NCBI RefSeq assembly: GCF_003570715.1
Contig: NZ_QXXQ01000024.1
Span: 1 to 36,171 of the forward strand
From: Gemmobacter lutimaris
Lineage (GTDB): Bacteria; Pseudomonadota; Alphaproteobacteria; Rhodobacterales; Rhodobacteraceae
Length of the DNA stretch: 36,171 bases
Direction of reading: 5' to 3'
Each line of letters starts with the position of its first letter. Positions within the stretch are counted from its first letter, which is position 1. The notes beneath the pieces were generated by a model that worked only from the letters and a program-made list of their open reading frames with translations, had not been told where the DNA came from and searched no databases. Made by a program: the position numbers and the translations under genes. Shown in pieces: positions 16,836 through 25,190 of this stretch.

Positions 16836-16859
16836 ATTTGTATTTTGCAAAATACAAAT
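16836..16859. promoter_or_regulatory. Perfect 24-bp palindrome, operator-like
   Basis: ATTTGTATTTTG is followed directly by its exact reverse complement. It lies about 30 bp upstream of the -35 box at 16801, a position for an activator or a repressor of this promoter. It could also be a hairpin. The rest of the gap to 17038 contains no gene with a convincing start. Confidence 0.5.
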
Positions 16860-17038
16860 AACTCGCTACAGATCTGGAAACGGGGTCAGCGTCGTGGCTG
16901 GCAGCGTTTCCCTCCGCCCTGTTCAAGGGGGCGCCGGTCGCTGACCTGTCCGGATCCGACTATGAGATCCGGGGCGCTCTCGACATGGTCTTTTCCGGCT
17001 TCTGGACATCTGGAAGCGCAAGACAGGAAAAGAGAGGG

Positions 17039-17434
17039 TCAAGGTGCCGGGAGGTCCAGCTCGCTAAAGCTCGGAAACCTTACCTCGCCGCACATCTTCT
17101 CGAAGTTCAGGACAACGTCGATCTCATCGCAGAACGCCTCGATCGCTTCCTCCCCCGGGACTCCCCGTAGCCGGTACCGGTCCGTATCGGTCAGCCGGTC
17201 GGCGATCCCGGCGAGCAGCTCCGGGCTCATGTCGTTATTAACCGTCGTAATGAACCTCTGCAGGTTCGCGCTACACAGCCCACTTATCCCGTCCAGGGAA
17301 TACGTGGCTGGGCGCCCCTCCTCCAGCACGATCCCCGCATGGGCGAGAAGCGGGTGCATCGCCGGATCGTGCCCGGCCGGAATACGGACCATCCGCAACG
17401 GTTCGGTCAGCGTGTAAAAGACCCTGATTGACAT
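17039..17434 (-). CDS. Unrecognised 131-aa protein, paralogue of the upstream gene
   Basis: The start is placed at the ATG at 17434, behind AGAGGAAAAC. The product shares order and spacing with the gene at 17484: HPLLAHAGIVLEEG and LQRFITTVNNDMSPELLAGI line up with EPLLSHAGLACELGG and IRQFLTTVGNDLTREALTAL. It also has a unique acidic C-terminal part (EAIEAFCDEIDVVLNFEKMC). No signal peptide, membrane segment or known motif was seen. The tandem arrangement points to a local duplication followed by divergence; both genes likely share one transcript. Confidence 0.6.
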   Translation of the reverse strand: MSIRVFYTLTEPLRMVRIPAGHDPAMHPLLAHAGIVLEEGRPATYSLDGISGLCSANLQRFITTVNNDMSPELLAGIADRLTDTDRYRLRGVPGEEAIEAFCDEIDVVLNFEKMCGEVRFPSFSELDLPAP

Positions 17435-17483
17435 GTTTTCCTCTCTTTGCATCGCTAACTCCTCAGAGCGATAAACGGTTCGC

Positions 17484-17858
17484 TCAGGGTTCTGGCGTGT
17501 CAGAAGGGTCCGATTCCGGGACATCATCGAAGTCAGTCCGGATCTGGTCGATCCGGGTCCGCATCGCCGGCGGGACCCCGAAGCGGCGGGCCGGGCTGTT
17601 CAGCTCCTTGGCGAGCGCGGTCAGGGCCTCGCGGGTCAGGTCGTTGCCGACCGTGGTCAGGAACTGCCGGATCAGCTCGGAGGTGCCGGTGATCCCGGTC
17701 ATCGCCACCTCCACCTTGCCGCCCAGCTCGCAGGCGAGGCCCGCATGCGACAGGAGCGGCTCCTCGGCCGCGTTCACCCCGGGGCCGATCTGGATAAGGC
17801 GGATCTCTGAATCGACCGGGGTGACGACGATCAGCGGGAACTCGGGACGGGCAGGCAT
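17484..17858 (-). CDS. Unrecognised 124-aa protein, first of a duplicated pair
   Basis: The ATG at 17858 has AAGGAGATGCGTC upstream, the best ribosome binding site in this area. The product has a beta-rich first half (LIVVTPVDSEIRLIQIGPGV), a middle with LLSHAGLACELGG, and a helix (ELIRQFLTTVGNDLTREALT), then a Pro/Asp/Glu-rich tail. It is clearly related to the protein at 17039. I cannot name the family. A 16-bp palindrome lies just upstream and may be its operator. Confidence 0.62.
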   Translation of the reverse strand: MPARPEFPLIVVTPVDSEIRLIQIGPGVNAAEEPLLSHAGLACELGGKVEVAMTGITGTSELIRQFLTTVGNDLTREALTALAKELNSPARRFGVPPAMRTRIDQIRTDFDDVPESDPSDTPEP

Positions 17859-17874
17859 GACGCATCTCCTTTTC

Positions 17875-17890
17875 TGTTGTGGCCACAACA
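17875..17890. promoter_or_regulatory. 16-bp palindrome upstream of the duplicated gene pair
   Basis: TGTTGTGGCCACAACA is a perfect palindrome 17 bp upstream of the ATG at 17858, close to where a repressor would block the promoter of the pair. Confidence 0.45.
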
Positions 17891-18105
17891 AGAAAATCCG
17901 CCGGGCACGTGAAAAACCGAAACGGAATCTACAGAACTCACCCATAAATCTTTGATGAGAAATGTTTTTTCGAAACCAGTGCGCGTCCGCGTCAGAGCGA
18001 CATGCATGGCGCGCGACCTCAGGGCTGGGTCGGTTACTCTTGGCTTGAGAACTGAACGAGGGCATGTCCGGTCCAGCCAAGCTAGCGACCGGTCCCTCCT
18101 TTCTT

Positions 18106-18363
18106 GTAACGCCCTTCGGGTCCGTAACGGGAAAAACTCAAAAAAATCAACCGTGTAACAGATTACAGGAAAATCCAGGGATAAATGGGTTGTGGGCGTG
18201 CGCCTATGTGCGCCTGCGTGTGCCTGTATGGGCGTGTGCGCGTGTACTTATATATTTATCTATGTAACACCCATAGATAGAGATAGAAACATTCCTTTCC
18301 TTTCAATGATTTAGGTCTGTTACAAGGCCCCGTAACAGGGCCGTAACGGAGCGTTACTGTAAC
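18106..18363. repeat. Cluster of nine GTAAC/GTTAC boxes in a gene-free region
   Basis: GTAAC occurs at 18106, 18124, 18155, 18264, 18332, 18343 and 18359, and its complement GTTAC at 18319 and 18353. About 0.5 copies would be expected by chance in 258 bp. Several are paired head to head: TGTTAC with GTAACA at 18318-18337, and GTTAC-T-GTAAC at 18353-18363. Between 18185 and 18250 lies an alternating GT/GC-rich run followed by an AT-rich run. The cluster precedes the HTH-PIN operon, so it may be an array of operators for the HTH protein. A secondary origin-like site is less likely. Confidence 0.5.
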
Positions 18364-18498
18364 ATGTCGTAGGCTATGACGGCTCCTTGTGGACCGGCCC
18401 AGGATCACATCATTTACACTTATTTCGATTGTTTCGACTATTCCTGTTGCGTCATGTCTCATGGCGCTCCATATCTGATAAAAACCGGAGGGAGACCC

Positions 18499-18951
18499 AT
18501 GTCCAAGATCGACCATGGTGGGCTGATGGAGCGACCGCCCACGGCAGATGAAATCGACAGTGCAGCCCACGCGGCCACCGCCATCGCAGTGGCGATGGAG
18601 CTGGATGGTGGGCTGCGGATCTCTGGGGAAAACGGATCACCGGTGCGGATCGCTCCGGCCGTGGGCCATCTGATCATCGAGCTGCTAGGACACGTCGCCA
18701 GCGGCAACATGGTCACGCTCGTACCTGTCGGGACAATGCTGACGACCCAGCAGGCGGCCGACATGCTGAACGTTTCCCGGCCGCATCTGACGAAGCTGCT
18801 CAAGGAGGGTGAGATCGACTTCGAGGAGGTCGGGAAACACAGACGCGTCCCGCTCGACGCCCTGATGGCGTATCGGGACCGCAAGAGGCGCCGCCGCGAA
18901 GATGTTCTCGACGACCTCGCCCGTCTCGGGCAGGAATTCGATCAGGGATGA
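18499..18951 (+). CDS. HTH antitoxin/regulator paired with a PIN toxin
   Basis: The start is the ATG at 18499, with GGAGGGAGACCC in front; an earlier in-frame start at 18376 lacks a site. The 150-residue protein has an N-terminal helical part (1-75) and a C-terminal excisionase-type HTH (MLTTQQAADMLNVSRPHLTK, then LLKEGEIDFEEVGKHRRVPL). It ends in an Arg-rich and acidic helix. HTH proteins of this form are known partners of PIN toxins: they bind the operator and neutralise the toxin. It overlaps the PIN gene by 4 nt (ATGA). Confidence 0.78.
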   Translation: MSKIDHGGLMERPPTADEIDSAAHAATAIAVAMELDGGLRISGENGSPVRIAPAVGHLIIELLGHVASGNMVTLVPVGTMLTTQQAADMLNVSRPHLTKLLKEGEIDFEEVGKHRRVPLDALMAYRDRKRRRREDVLDDLARLGQEFDQG

Positions 18952-19526
18952 GCATTGTTGCGAACCCCTTCGTGGTGCTCCTGGATGCGAACGTCCTGTT
19001 TCCCTTCCGGGTCCGGGACGTGCTTCTGACCTTTGCGCATGAAGGGCTTTTTCGGGCCCGTTTCACAGACGACATCCTCGATGAATGGACCCGGAACCTC
19101 ATCCGCCTGAAACCGCACCTAGAAACCAGCGTGCGTCAGCAAGAGGCGATGATACGAGAGGTTTTCGACGAGTGCTTCGTGACCGGTTACGGGCCGATCA
19201 TCCCCAGCCTCGATCTTCCAGATCCCGGGGATCGCCATGTTCTGGCCGCCGCGATCCGGGCCTCGGCGCAGGTCATCGTCACGGAGAACCGGCGCGATTT
19301 CCCCGCCGCCGTCTTGGACGAATACGGGATCGAGACGCTCGGAGCGGATGACATGCTGGTCAGTACCTACGAGCTGTTCCCGTCTGAGGCTGCGCGGGCG
19401 CTCTCCCGGGTCCGAAAGAGATACCGGACCCCGCCGATGACGGCTTCGGAGTTCCTGTTTGATCTGACGAAGTCGGGGTTGCCCAAGCTGGCTGCGACCC
19501 TGAGGCGTGACATCGAGGCTCTATGA
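18948..19526 (+). CDS. PIN-domain toxin, partner of the HTH antitoxin
   Basis: The 192-residue protein carries the PIN acidic residues Asp13 (VVLLDANVLFP), Glu46 (DILDEWTRNL) and Asp95 (LPDPGDRHVLAAA), followed by VTENRRDFP. Proteins of this subgroup are longer than VapC, with a C-terminal extension (about 140-192, RKRYRTPPMTASEFLFDL). They are expected to cut RNA. The ATG overlaps the antitoxin stop, the usual order of antitoxin first. With the module at 1.1-2.5 kb, the plasmid carries two unrelated PIN systems, which would favour its maintenance. Confidence 0.8.
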   Translation: MSIVANPFVVLLDANVLFPFRVRDVLLTFAHEGLFRARFTDDILDEWTRNLIRLKPHLETSVRQQEAMIREVFDECFVTGYGPIIPSLDLPDPGDRHVLAAAIRASAQVIVTENRRDFPAAVLDEYGIETLGADDMLVSTYELFPSEAARALSRVRKRYRTPPMTASEFLFDLTKSGLPKLAATLRRDIEAL

Positions 19527-19661
19527 GACCCTCTTGCGACATAACCCAAGCGGTAGGCTGCTTGGCTGGTGCCTGTTGTACAACCTTCGTCATGTTCTGG
19601 AAGGCGCTCGGGTCGCCTTCACAGGGCTGAACCCAAACCCATGACAGCAGGGAGAATCTGG

Positions 19662-20363
19662 ATGGACGATACGGTGGGCACCCTGTCGACGGATTTCGGC
19701 ACGGCCGCGCTTACGGGGGGCAGGCTTCTTTGTATCGGCGATCTGGACGATGCGGCAACGGCGCTGCACCTGTTCGGAGAGGTGGTCCAAACCCTCCACC
19801 TGCTCACTGGGCCGCTCAAGCAGGATGGGAACCTCGGCCCCTCCAGCCCGTGCGACCCGGAGTTGACCCAGCAGTTGGAGCGGTCTGGCTGGATGCGGCT
19901 GGACCCGGGCATCGCCGTCGGCACGGGTGCCGAGGGGGCGCTCGTAGCGGAAAGTGCATGGCAGCGGAATGGGCTGGACCATAACCTGCGGGTTGTCATG
20001 GACCAACGTGACCTAGGCGCGGCACTAGACGGGACGGGCGGGCCGCTTGCGGTCTTCGTCGGTGGTCCCGACAGGTGGCGGGACGAGACCTGGTCGCGCT
20101 GGCCCGGTTTCTACCGCGTGCTGGATCGCCTGATGGACGGCGGGTTGCTTGTCATCCGCGGTGCGGGGACAGCACCGCGCAGCGGAAGGGTCTACCGACG
20201 CCATCGTCCGCTGTTCGACGCGAAGGATTATGCAGCGCTGCATGGGTGGAACGGGTTGATCGGTGTCGAGTTCCGGAACGTCCTCGGGCTGCGCTTCCGC
20301 TGCGTCGACTGCGTGGGGGAGGCGGACAAGCGGCACGTGATCTGGCAGGTGCGCCGGACATGA
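19662..20363 (+). CDS. Unrecognised 233-aa protein coupled to an ADP-ribosylglycohydrolase
   Basis: The start is the ATG at 19662 behind CAGGGAG; the ATG at 19641 has no site. The protein looks like an alpha/beta fold: GGRLLCIGDLDDAATALHLF near the start and FYRVLDRLMDGGLLVIRGAG (about 153-172) later, which recalls the end of a Rossmann-type methyltransferase but lacks a clear cofactor loop. The Cys pair FRCVDC is near the end. Its stop overlaps the next start (ATGA). The coupling suggests a joint function, perhaps an ADP-ribose-related enzyme or target. No family is named. Confidence 0.55.
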   Translation: MDDTVGTLSTDFGTAALTGGRLLCIGDLDDAATALHLFGEVVQTLHLLTGPLKQDGNLGPSSPCDPELTQQLERSGWMRLDPGIAVGTGAEGALVAESAWQRNGLDHNLRVVMDQRDLGAALDGTGGPLAVFVGGPDRWRDETWSRWPGFYRVLDRLMDGGLLVIRGAGTAPRSGRVYRRHRPLFDAKDYAALHGWNGLIGVEFRNVLGLRFRCVDCVGEADKRHVIWQVRRT

Positions 20364-21727
20364 CGCACCCCGACATCGTGTTGTCTGTCGCCTCCGGCGT
20401 CCTGCGAGTTGTCGCGCCCAGCGGGAATGACGGCGCGGCAGCGAACGTATCTACGCTCCGCGTCGCCCTCCGAACCGCCGGTGACGCCAAGGGAGAGAGC
20501 CGGGAGGTCCTGGCCTTGCCTAGATCGCCCACCGAAGACACCTGGGGTTCGGTCGGCCCCCGGGTTCACCGTTGGCTGGAGCAAGGTGGTATCGTCGAGA
20601 TCGAACGGGGGTCCGACCCGAAGGACGCCGTAACCTACGCGGGGCGCGTGCTGCGTGAGCGCGGGCAGAGCCTCGAAGGCCTTGCCTCGGCTGGCGGCGA
20701 CGTGCCCCCATTGCCGGACCCGACCCCACGGGCAGAACGTCTTCGCGCGATGCTTGCTGCTGGGGCTCTCGGCGATGCGATGGGCGCGGAGATCGAGTTC
20801 CTCGACCTTGCGTCGTTGAGGCGACGCCACCCGGACGGCATCCGCCACCTGCCCGCGCACCGGGGCACGACCGGAGCGATCACCGACGATACGCAGATGA
20901 CGCTCTTCACGGCGGAAGGATTGATCCGGTCCGCAGTTCGGCAGGCGCAGCGAGGCATCTGCCATCCCGCGTCAATCATCCATCACGCCTACCTCCGGTG
21001 GCTGGTCACCCAAGGCGTCGCCCCACGGATCGCCATCGATGCGGACGAGATCGGTCTGTTCCGCGACCCGCGGCTACAGGCCCGTCGCGCGCCCGGAAAA
21101 ACCTGCCTGTCCGCCCTCGCCACCGCGCGCAGTTTCGGTATGGCTGCGCGTAACGACAGTAAGGGGTGCGGCGGCGTTATGCGGCTTGCGCCGATGGTTC
21201 TGCTGCCGGGGCGCGCGGTCGAGGTCTCCGGTCTTACGCACGGACACCCTGTCGCAGCCTTGGCGGCGCAAGTCTGGATCGAGCTTCTGTCGGCGGCGTG
21301 GAACGGCACTGACCTGCGGGCAGCGGCCGAGCGCCTGGCCACAGATCAGGACAACCCGGCGACCCGGGCCATCGCCGCCGCCCTTGCGCTGCCGGGGGAC
21401 CGGCAACCCGAAACGGTGGAGCGGCTGGGCGGCGGCTGGGTGGCGGAGGAGGCGGTCGCCATCGCGCTCTACGCCGCGCTCCACGCGAGGGATCTGGACG
21501 AGGGCCTTCAGACGGCGCTGCTGCACTCGGGCGACAGTGACAGCACGGCGGCGATGGCGGGTAACCTGCTGGGGCTGCTGTTCCCTGACCAAGTGTTCAC
21601 GCATCCGCTTCAGGCGATGGTCGAATGCACGGACCTGATCGACCGGCTCGCGCGGGATCTGGATGCAGCCTTTACGGCAGAGGGCGTGGCGGACCCGGCG
21701 CTGTTCCGGCGCTATCCCGGGGTGTAA
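20360..21727 (+). CDS. ADP-ribosylglycohydrolase (DraG-type) with a 125-aa N-terminal extension
   Basis: The 455-residue product contains the DraG/ARH fold from about residue 125. LAAGALGDAMGAEIEF and ITDDTQMTL (174-182) form the first metal site, and HSGDSDSTAAMAGNLLG (389-405) the second. These enzymes remove ADP-ribose from modified proteins or nucleic acids using two metals. The N-terminal 125 residues are not part of the enzyme and match nothing I know. It overlaps the preceding gene by 4 nt. Reversal of an ADP-ribosyl modification, for example in a toxin or anti-phage system, is plausible but inferred. Confidence 0.85.
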   Translation: MTHPDIVLSVASGVLRVVAPSGNDGAAANVSTLRVALRTAGDAKGESREVLALPRSPTEDTWGSVGPRVHRWLEQGGIVEIERGSDPKDAVTYAGRVLRERGQSLEGLASAGGDVPPLPDPTPRAERLRAMLAAGALGDAMGAEIEFLDLASLRRRHPDGIRHLPAHRGTTGAITDDTQMTLFTAEGLIRSAVRQAQRGICHPASIIHHAYLRWLVTQGVAPRIAIDADEIGLFRDPRLQARRAPGKTCLSALATARSFGMAARNDSKGCGGVMRLAPMVLLPGRAVEVSGLTHGHPVAALAAQVWIELLSAAWNGTDLRAAAERLATDQDNPATRAIAAALALPGDRQPETVERLGGGWVAEEAVAIALYAALHARDLDEGLQTALLHSGDSDSTAAMAGNLLGLLFPDQVFTHPLQAMVECTDLIDRLARDLDAAFTAEGVADPALFRRYPGV

Positions 21728-21797
21728 AGCACTTGTGCCGGCCGTGTCAGGTGCGAAGGAAATGCGCTATTCTGGCGCTGAGATTCAGGAAAGAAAC

Positions 21798-22025
21798 ATG
21801 GAACACAAGGATTTCGAACTGACCGACCTGGAGCTGGCGAAGATCAATCAGATCCTCCGGGGGATCGCGCGGAGCGACTACGCTTCTGAGGGTGAGCCCG
21901 TCAGCGACCTGACCGTCACCTTCGCGTTCGCAGTCCCGCTGGGCCGCATGATCTCGGTTTCCGTCTCGGGCTCGCCCGCCGTTGATCTGGACGATGTGGT
22001 GCTCGACCCCGCGGAACCCGGCTGA
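21798..22025 (+). CDS. Hypothetical 75-aa protein
   Basis: The ATG at 21798 has AGGAAAGAAAC just upstream. The product has a helical start (FELTDLELAKINQILRGIAR) and a beta-like second half (LTVTFAFAVPLGRMISVSVS). It has no known motif. It ends 40 nt before a convergent small gene and lies 70 nt after the ADP-ribosylglycohydrolase gene, possibly on the same transcript. Confidence 0.55.
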   Translation: MEHKDFELTDLELAKINQILRGIARSDYASEGEPVSDLTVTFAFAVPLGRMISVSVSGSPAVDLDDVVLDPAEPG

Positions 22026-22065
22026 CAAGCCGTCGGGATCCGCGGTGGTTCAGGAACTGGTCAGG

Positions 22066-22314
22066 TCAGGCTGGGTCGCGGCGCAGATCGAGGCGGGCCC
22101 GCCCCTGCGCGAAGTCGATTGTCATCTTCGTGACGACGCAGGGATGCTCGTCGACCGTCAGCATCCGGTCACCACGCACCACAACGCCCAGAAGGTATTC
22201 CAGTGAGACCTGACGCACCTGGACGGCGGGTACCCCTGCAAGTCGGACGGACAGCAGCACATTTTCCGCGGGATCGAGTGATGCCGGAAGAAGAAGATAC
22301 TCTGGTACGTTCAT
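22066..22314 (-). CDS. Hypothetical 82-aa protein
   Basis: The start is chosen at the ATG at 22314, because AAAGGAG lies 6 nt upstream; a GTG two codons earlier is too close to that site. The product is mostly beta-like (EYLLLPASLDPAENVLLSVR, QVSLEYLLGVVVRGDRML) with an acidic/basic end. No family or motif is recognised. It is convergent with the gene at 21798. Confidence 0.5.
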   Translation of the reverse strand: MNVPEYLLLPASLDPAENVLLSVRLAGVPAVQVRQVSLEYLLGVVVRGDRMLTVDEHPCVVTKMTIDFAQGRARLDLRRDPA

Positions 22315-22511
22315 TTCCACTCCTTTGTGTCGAAACTCTATCTTACGGATAGACCTGCTGGTCCTTTTGGAAATTCGGGAATTGGCGCTTGTTTTCCGGA
22401 TCTTACGCGGCTTGATTGATTACCGAAATTCTAGGCGAACGACACACGAATTATTTTTCGCCGGAGGCGGCGGCAAGTTCCTGTGATGGGAATGGGCGGA
22501 TCGAGGGGACC

Positions 22512-23237
22512 ATGGCAGTATCTGCGCATCTTCGGGGACACGGCACCCCGATCAATGTCGAGAACTGGCGCCGCTACGCCACGTCTCCCGCGTTCCAGGC
22601 CACCTTCCCGATGATACTCGAGGTTGCCTACCGCCCAGGGTGTAACCCGCGTTCGGACCACGTCCTCACCCGGGGCGACGTCGAAGCATTCTTCCGCCGC
22701 TCCCACGCCGCCGGGATCCATGCGACGATGGTCTGGGGCTATCCCCGCGGGCGGTTTCCCGGCGGGCGGGGGTTCGCGCGGATTTTCGACCGAGCGGAAG
22801 CGATTGGTATTCTGCTGGAAACGGCGCGCGCTGAAAGGCTTCCCGCGGACCGGATCTGCGAGATGTTTTCCTCTCTGGCGGATGCCGAAGGCCAGCCGAT
22901 CGGCATGGGGCCATCCACCTTCACGAAGCTGCTCTACTTCGCGGGCGTCACAGCCGAGGAGGGTAGCTGCCTGATCTACGACCAGCGCGTCATGCGGGCG
23001 ATCACAGGCGGCTCCGTGCCGCTTCCTGATGACATCTGGACCGAAACCCGTCGGCTGCTCGGCCCGCCGGTCCGGCACGTACCGCAAGGCCGACACTGCG
23101 CCAGCTACGGTCCCTTCCTCAAGGCCGCGGAGGACCACGGGAGCCGCCACGGCAAGACCGCCGACGACGTGGAGTTGTGGCTGTTCGAGAATGCTCCCGG
23201 CGCCAGGCCCAGCTATACCATAATTGACGACGTATGA
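22512..23237 (+). CDS. OGG-fold protein related to 8-oxoguanine DNA glycosylase
   Basis: The start is set at the ATG at 22512 behind GAGGGGACC; the open frame extends further upstream without a site. The 241-residue protein has the segments FTKLLYFAGVT (Lys139) and LIYDQRVMRAI, which resemble the region around the catalytic Lys and Asp in OGG-fold proteins found in actinobacteria and proteobacteria. Its activity as a glycosylase is unproven; this subgroup is usually annotated only by fold. It stands alone, with about 200 bp of gene-free DNA on each side, so a DNA repair or defence role is open. Confidence 0.6.
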   Translation: MAVSAHLRGHGTPINVENWRRYATSPAFQATFPMILEVAYRPGCNPRSDHVLTRGDVEAFFRRSHAAGIHATMVWGYPRGRFPGGRGFARIFDRAEAIGILLETARAERLPADRICEMFSSLADAEGQPIGMGPSTFTKLLYFAGVTAEEGSCLIYDQRVMRAITGGSVPLPDDIWTETRRLLGPPVRHVPQGRHCASYGPFLKAAEDHGSRHGKTADDVELWLFENAPGARPSYTIIDDV

Positions 23238-23458
23238 AGGGTCGGCACGCCGGAACGCGGTGGTCGCAGGGTACGGCGGGCGGTGGAACGTCAGTATAGC
23301 TGGTGGTCAGTCACGACAAAACTTCTGGTTACTATCAGCCGGTCAAAAATGGTCGTTTCTGACCGGACCGCCCTGCCCTACCGGATTTCAACAGGTTGAC
23401 CGGGACAGAAACCCAATGACGAAACCAGTTGGGTTTACAGACACGCAAGCGTCATGAA

Positions 23459-24778
23459 TCACACACCCCGGTTGGCAGCGTTCCTCTCTCGGATATCCAC
23501 CTCCGTGACCCCGTACAGGAAGGCGGAGGCGGGAGAGGCCCGATCCGCCGTATCGGTGAGGATCTCGGCCATCTTGTCCCTGTCAGCTTCGTTCAGGTCC
23601 CCAAAAACCTCATCGACCAAGCCTGGGATCCCCGCGTCCGGTGTCCTGTCGCGAAACAGCCGCCCCAACGCCTCCGCGATACGGCCCCGTTCACGCAGCT
23701 CCAACCCATGCGGAACCCGCTGGACGGTCACCGCCTGGATGTAGTCCGGCGCCGTCATCTCATAGGACCCGGCGATCGCCTCCCCGAGAAGACCGGTCGC
23801 GCCGACCTCATAGAACTCGATCAGCCCGAGGATGTAGGGGGTCTTGTCGATCCCGATGAAGGAGAGCGGGGGCAGACCCGCCCGGAGCAGCGGCTCGTTC
23901 GAGAGGAGCCGACCCATCCGCTTGTTCCCGTCCCCGAAGGCTTGCAGGTAGGAGAGGCCCGCGAGCAGGAGGAACGACGCCTCGAACGGGTCCTCGACCT
24001 GACCGGCCTTGGCGAGAAGGTCGCTGAGGCCGGCCGTGAGCAGAACATAGTCTGAGGAGGGGCGGTAGCTGGTCGCAGAGATCTGCACCGCGCCCCTGCG
24101 GACGCTGCCGAGGTCGGCCGGGTCCAGCAGATCCCGCATCATGAGGACGTGTCGGCGCTGAACGGACCCGGCGTCCGGGAATGCGCCATCGAGTCCCTCC
24201 ATCATCAGGGAGATGGCCGCCTTGTGGTTGAGGATCATCGCCGTCTCCAACCGGTCCCGGCCGGAGGCGCTTTCACCGTACTTGATCAGCATCTCCGTCG
24301 AGAGATGATCATAGGTGTTCCCCTCCAGGTTCGAGGACGCCCACGATAGGTCGATCAGAAATCTCTCCGCGATCGCCCTGCTGTATGTGGAGGCATCAAG
24401 TCGCTGTCCCCCGGCCTGTTCCACGGCGTCCCGCATCCGGGCGGCTGCCTCCTCAGGGAGCCAACGTGTCTGGTTCGGCACATAGCCGCCGATCCGGCCG
24501 GGGTCGTAGGGGATCGGAGTGCGCCGCCTGGGATCCGTCGCCACGCGTCGCGCGTCCTGCGTGAGCGAGAAGCGGGCACCCCGGGTCTCCCCCTCCTTGA
24601 GGAGAAGGCCCCGGTTGATCAGCCCGGACATCACCCGGGACATCGTCGCCTGACTGGGGGCGTCGCGCATGCGGGACATCAGCTCGCGCTGGCTGACCGG
24701 GCCAGCGGCACGTAGCAGGGCTTCGATAACCGCACGCTCCTGCGGGGTCAGATCTCGGATCTCGAGGATGGCATGCAT
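23459..24778 (-). CDS. Fic-domain protein with N-terminal winged helix; Gln replaces the catalytic His
   Basis: The 439-residue protein begins with a winged-helix region (about 1-70, including RELMSRMRDAPSQATMSRVM). An inhibitory-helix motif of the S-x-x-x-E-G type (SSNLEG, near 149) precedes the Fic core, as in class II Fic proteins. The core motif reads QAFGDGNKRMGR instead of HxFxxGNGR, so Gln279 sits where the AMP-transferring His is expected. Fic proteins with Gln here are known in bacteria and may not AMPylate. The ATG is followed upstream by an AT-rich promoter-like region (24785-24815). It is a single gene. Confidence 0.8.
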   Translation of the reverse strand: MHAILEIRDLTPQERAVIEALLRAAGPVSQRELMSRMRDAPSQATMSRVMSGLINRGLLLKEGETRGARFSLTQDARRVATDPRRRTPIPYDPGRIGGYVPNQTRWLPEEAAARMRDAVEQAGGQRLDASTYSRAIAERFLIDLSWASSNLEGNTYDHLSTEMLIKYGESASGRDRLETAMILNHKAAISLMMEGLDGAFPDAGSVQRRHVLMMRDLLDPADLGSVRRGAVQISATSYRPSSDYVLLTAGLSDLLAKAGQVEDPFEASFLLLAGLSYLQAFGDGNKRMGRLLSNEPLLRAGLPPLSFIGIDKTPYILGLIEFYEVGATGLLGEAIAGSYEMTAPDYIQAVTVQRVPHGLELRERGRIAEALGRLFRDRTPDAGIPGLVDEVFGDLNEADRDKMAEILTDTADRASPASAFLYGVTEVDIRERNAANRGV

Positions 24779-24972
24779 GGGGCTAACTCATATATTCATT
24801 ATTTATTCATGTAGCGCGGTTCCGGCATCCATACAAGGTCCGTGAAACAATCACATCTCTCAAGACACTGTAATACAAACATACTTCTCGAAATACCCGT
24901 TCCTGAATGAATGAAGGATAAATTCAGGAGAGCGTAGATCAACGCAGTCCCGAACAGCCGGCCCGGCCCCGG

Positions 24973-25188
24973 CTACTCGTAGCCCCGCTTCGCCTTCTTC
25001 ATGAGGATGTCGAACCGGGCGTCCTTCGCGGCGGCCTCGGTGTCGTACCAGTCGACCCGGACCTGCCCGGGCTGGCCGATCCGGCCCCATTCCCGGATCA
25101 GGGACCATTCCCCGAAGAGGCCCGGCATGATCTCCATACGGTAGAACCGGTGGACGTTGTTCGGTGGGTCGATCCGGGTCAGGTCCAT
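24973..25188 (-). CDS. Small WGR-domain protein
   Basis: The 71-residue product is almost entirely a WGR domain: FYRMEIMPGLFGEWSLIRE leads into EWGRIGQPGQVRVDWYDTEA, with the Trp-Gly-Arg core. WGR domains bind nucleic acids and occur in PARP proteins and in bacterial regulators. The ATG is 2 nt after the stop of the short recombinase, so the two genes are coupled. That pairing suggests a DNA-binding accessory role in recombination or plasmid resolution. Confidence 0.78.
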   Translation of the reverse strand: MDLTRIDPPNNVHRFYRMEIMPGLFGEWSLIREWGRIGQPGQVRVDWYDTEAAAKDARFDILMKKAKRGYE

Positions 25189-25190
25189 CC

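Noticed and set aside
16861-17170. Open plus-strand frame of 103 codons
   Set aside because: It includes protein-like text (DLSGSDYEIRGALDMVFSGF) that could be a gene remnant, but there is no early start codon or ribosome binding site, and its 3' half is antisense to the gene at 17039.
23339-23366. Inverted repeat CCGGTCA/TGACCGG as a terminator
   Set aside because: The arms are only 7 bp with a 14-bp loop and no T-run follows. It may be chance in this gap of about 220 bases between convergent genes.
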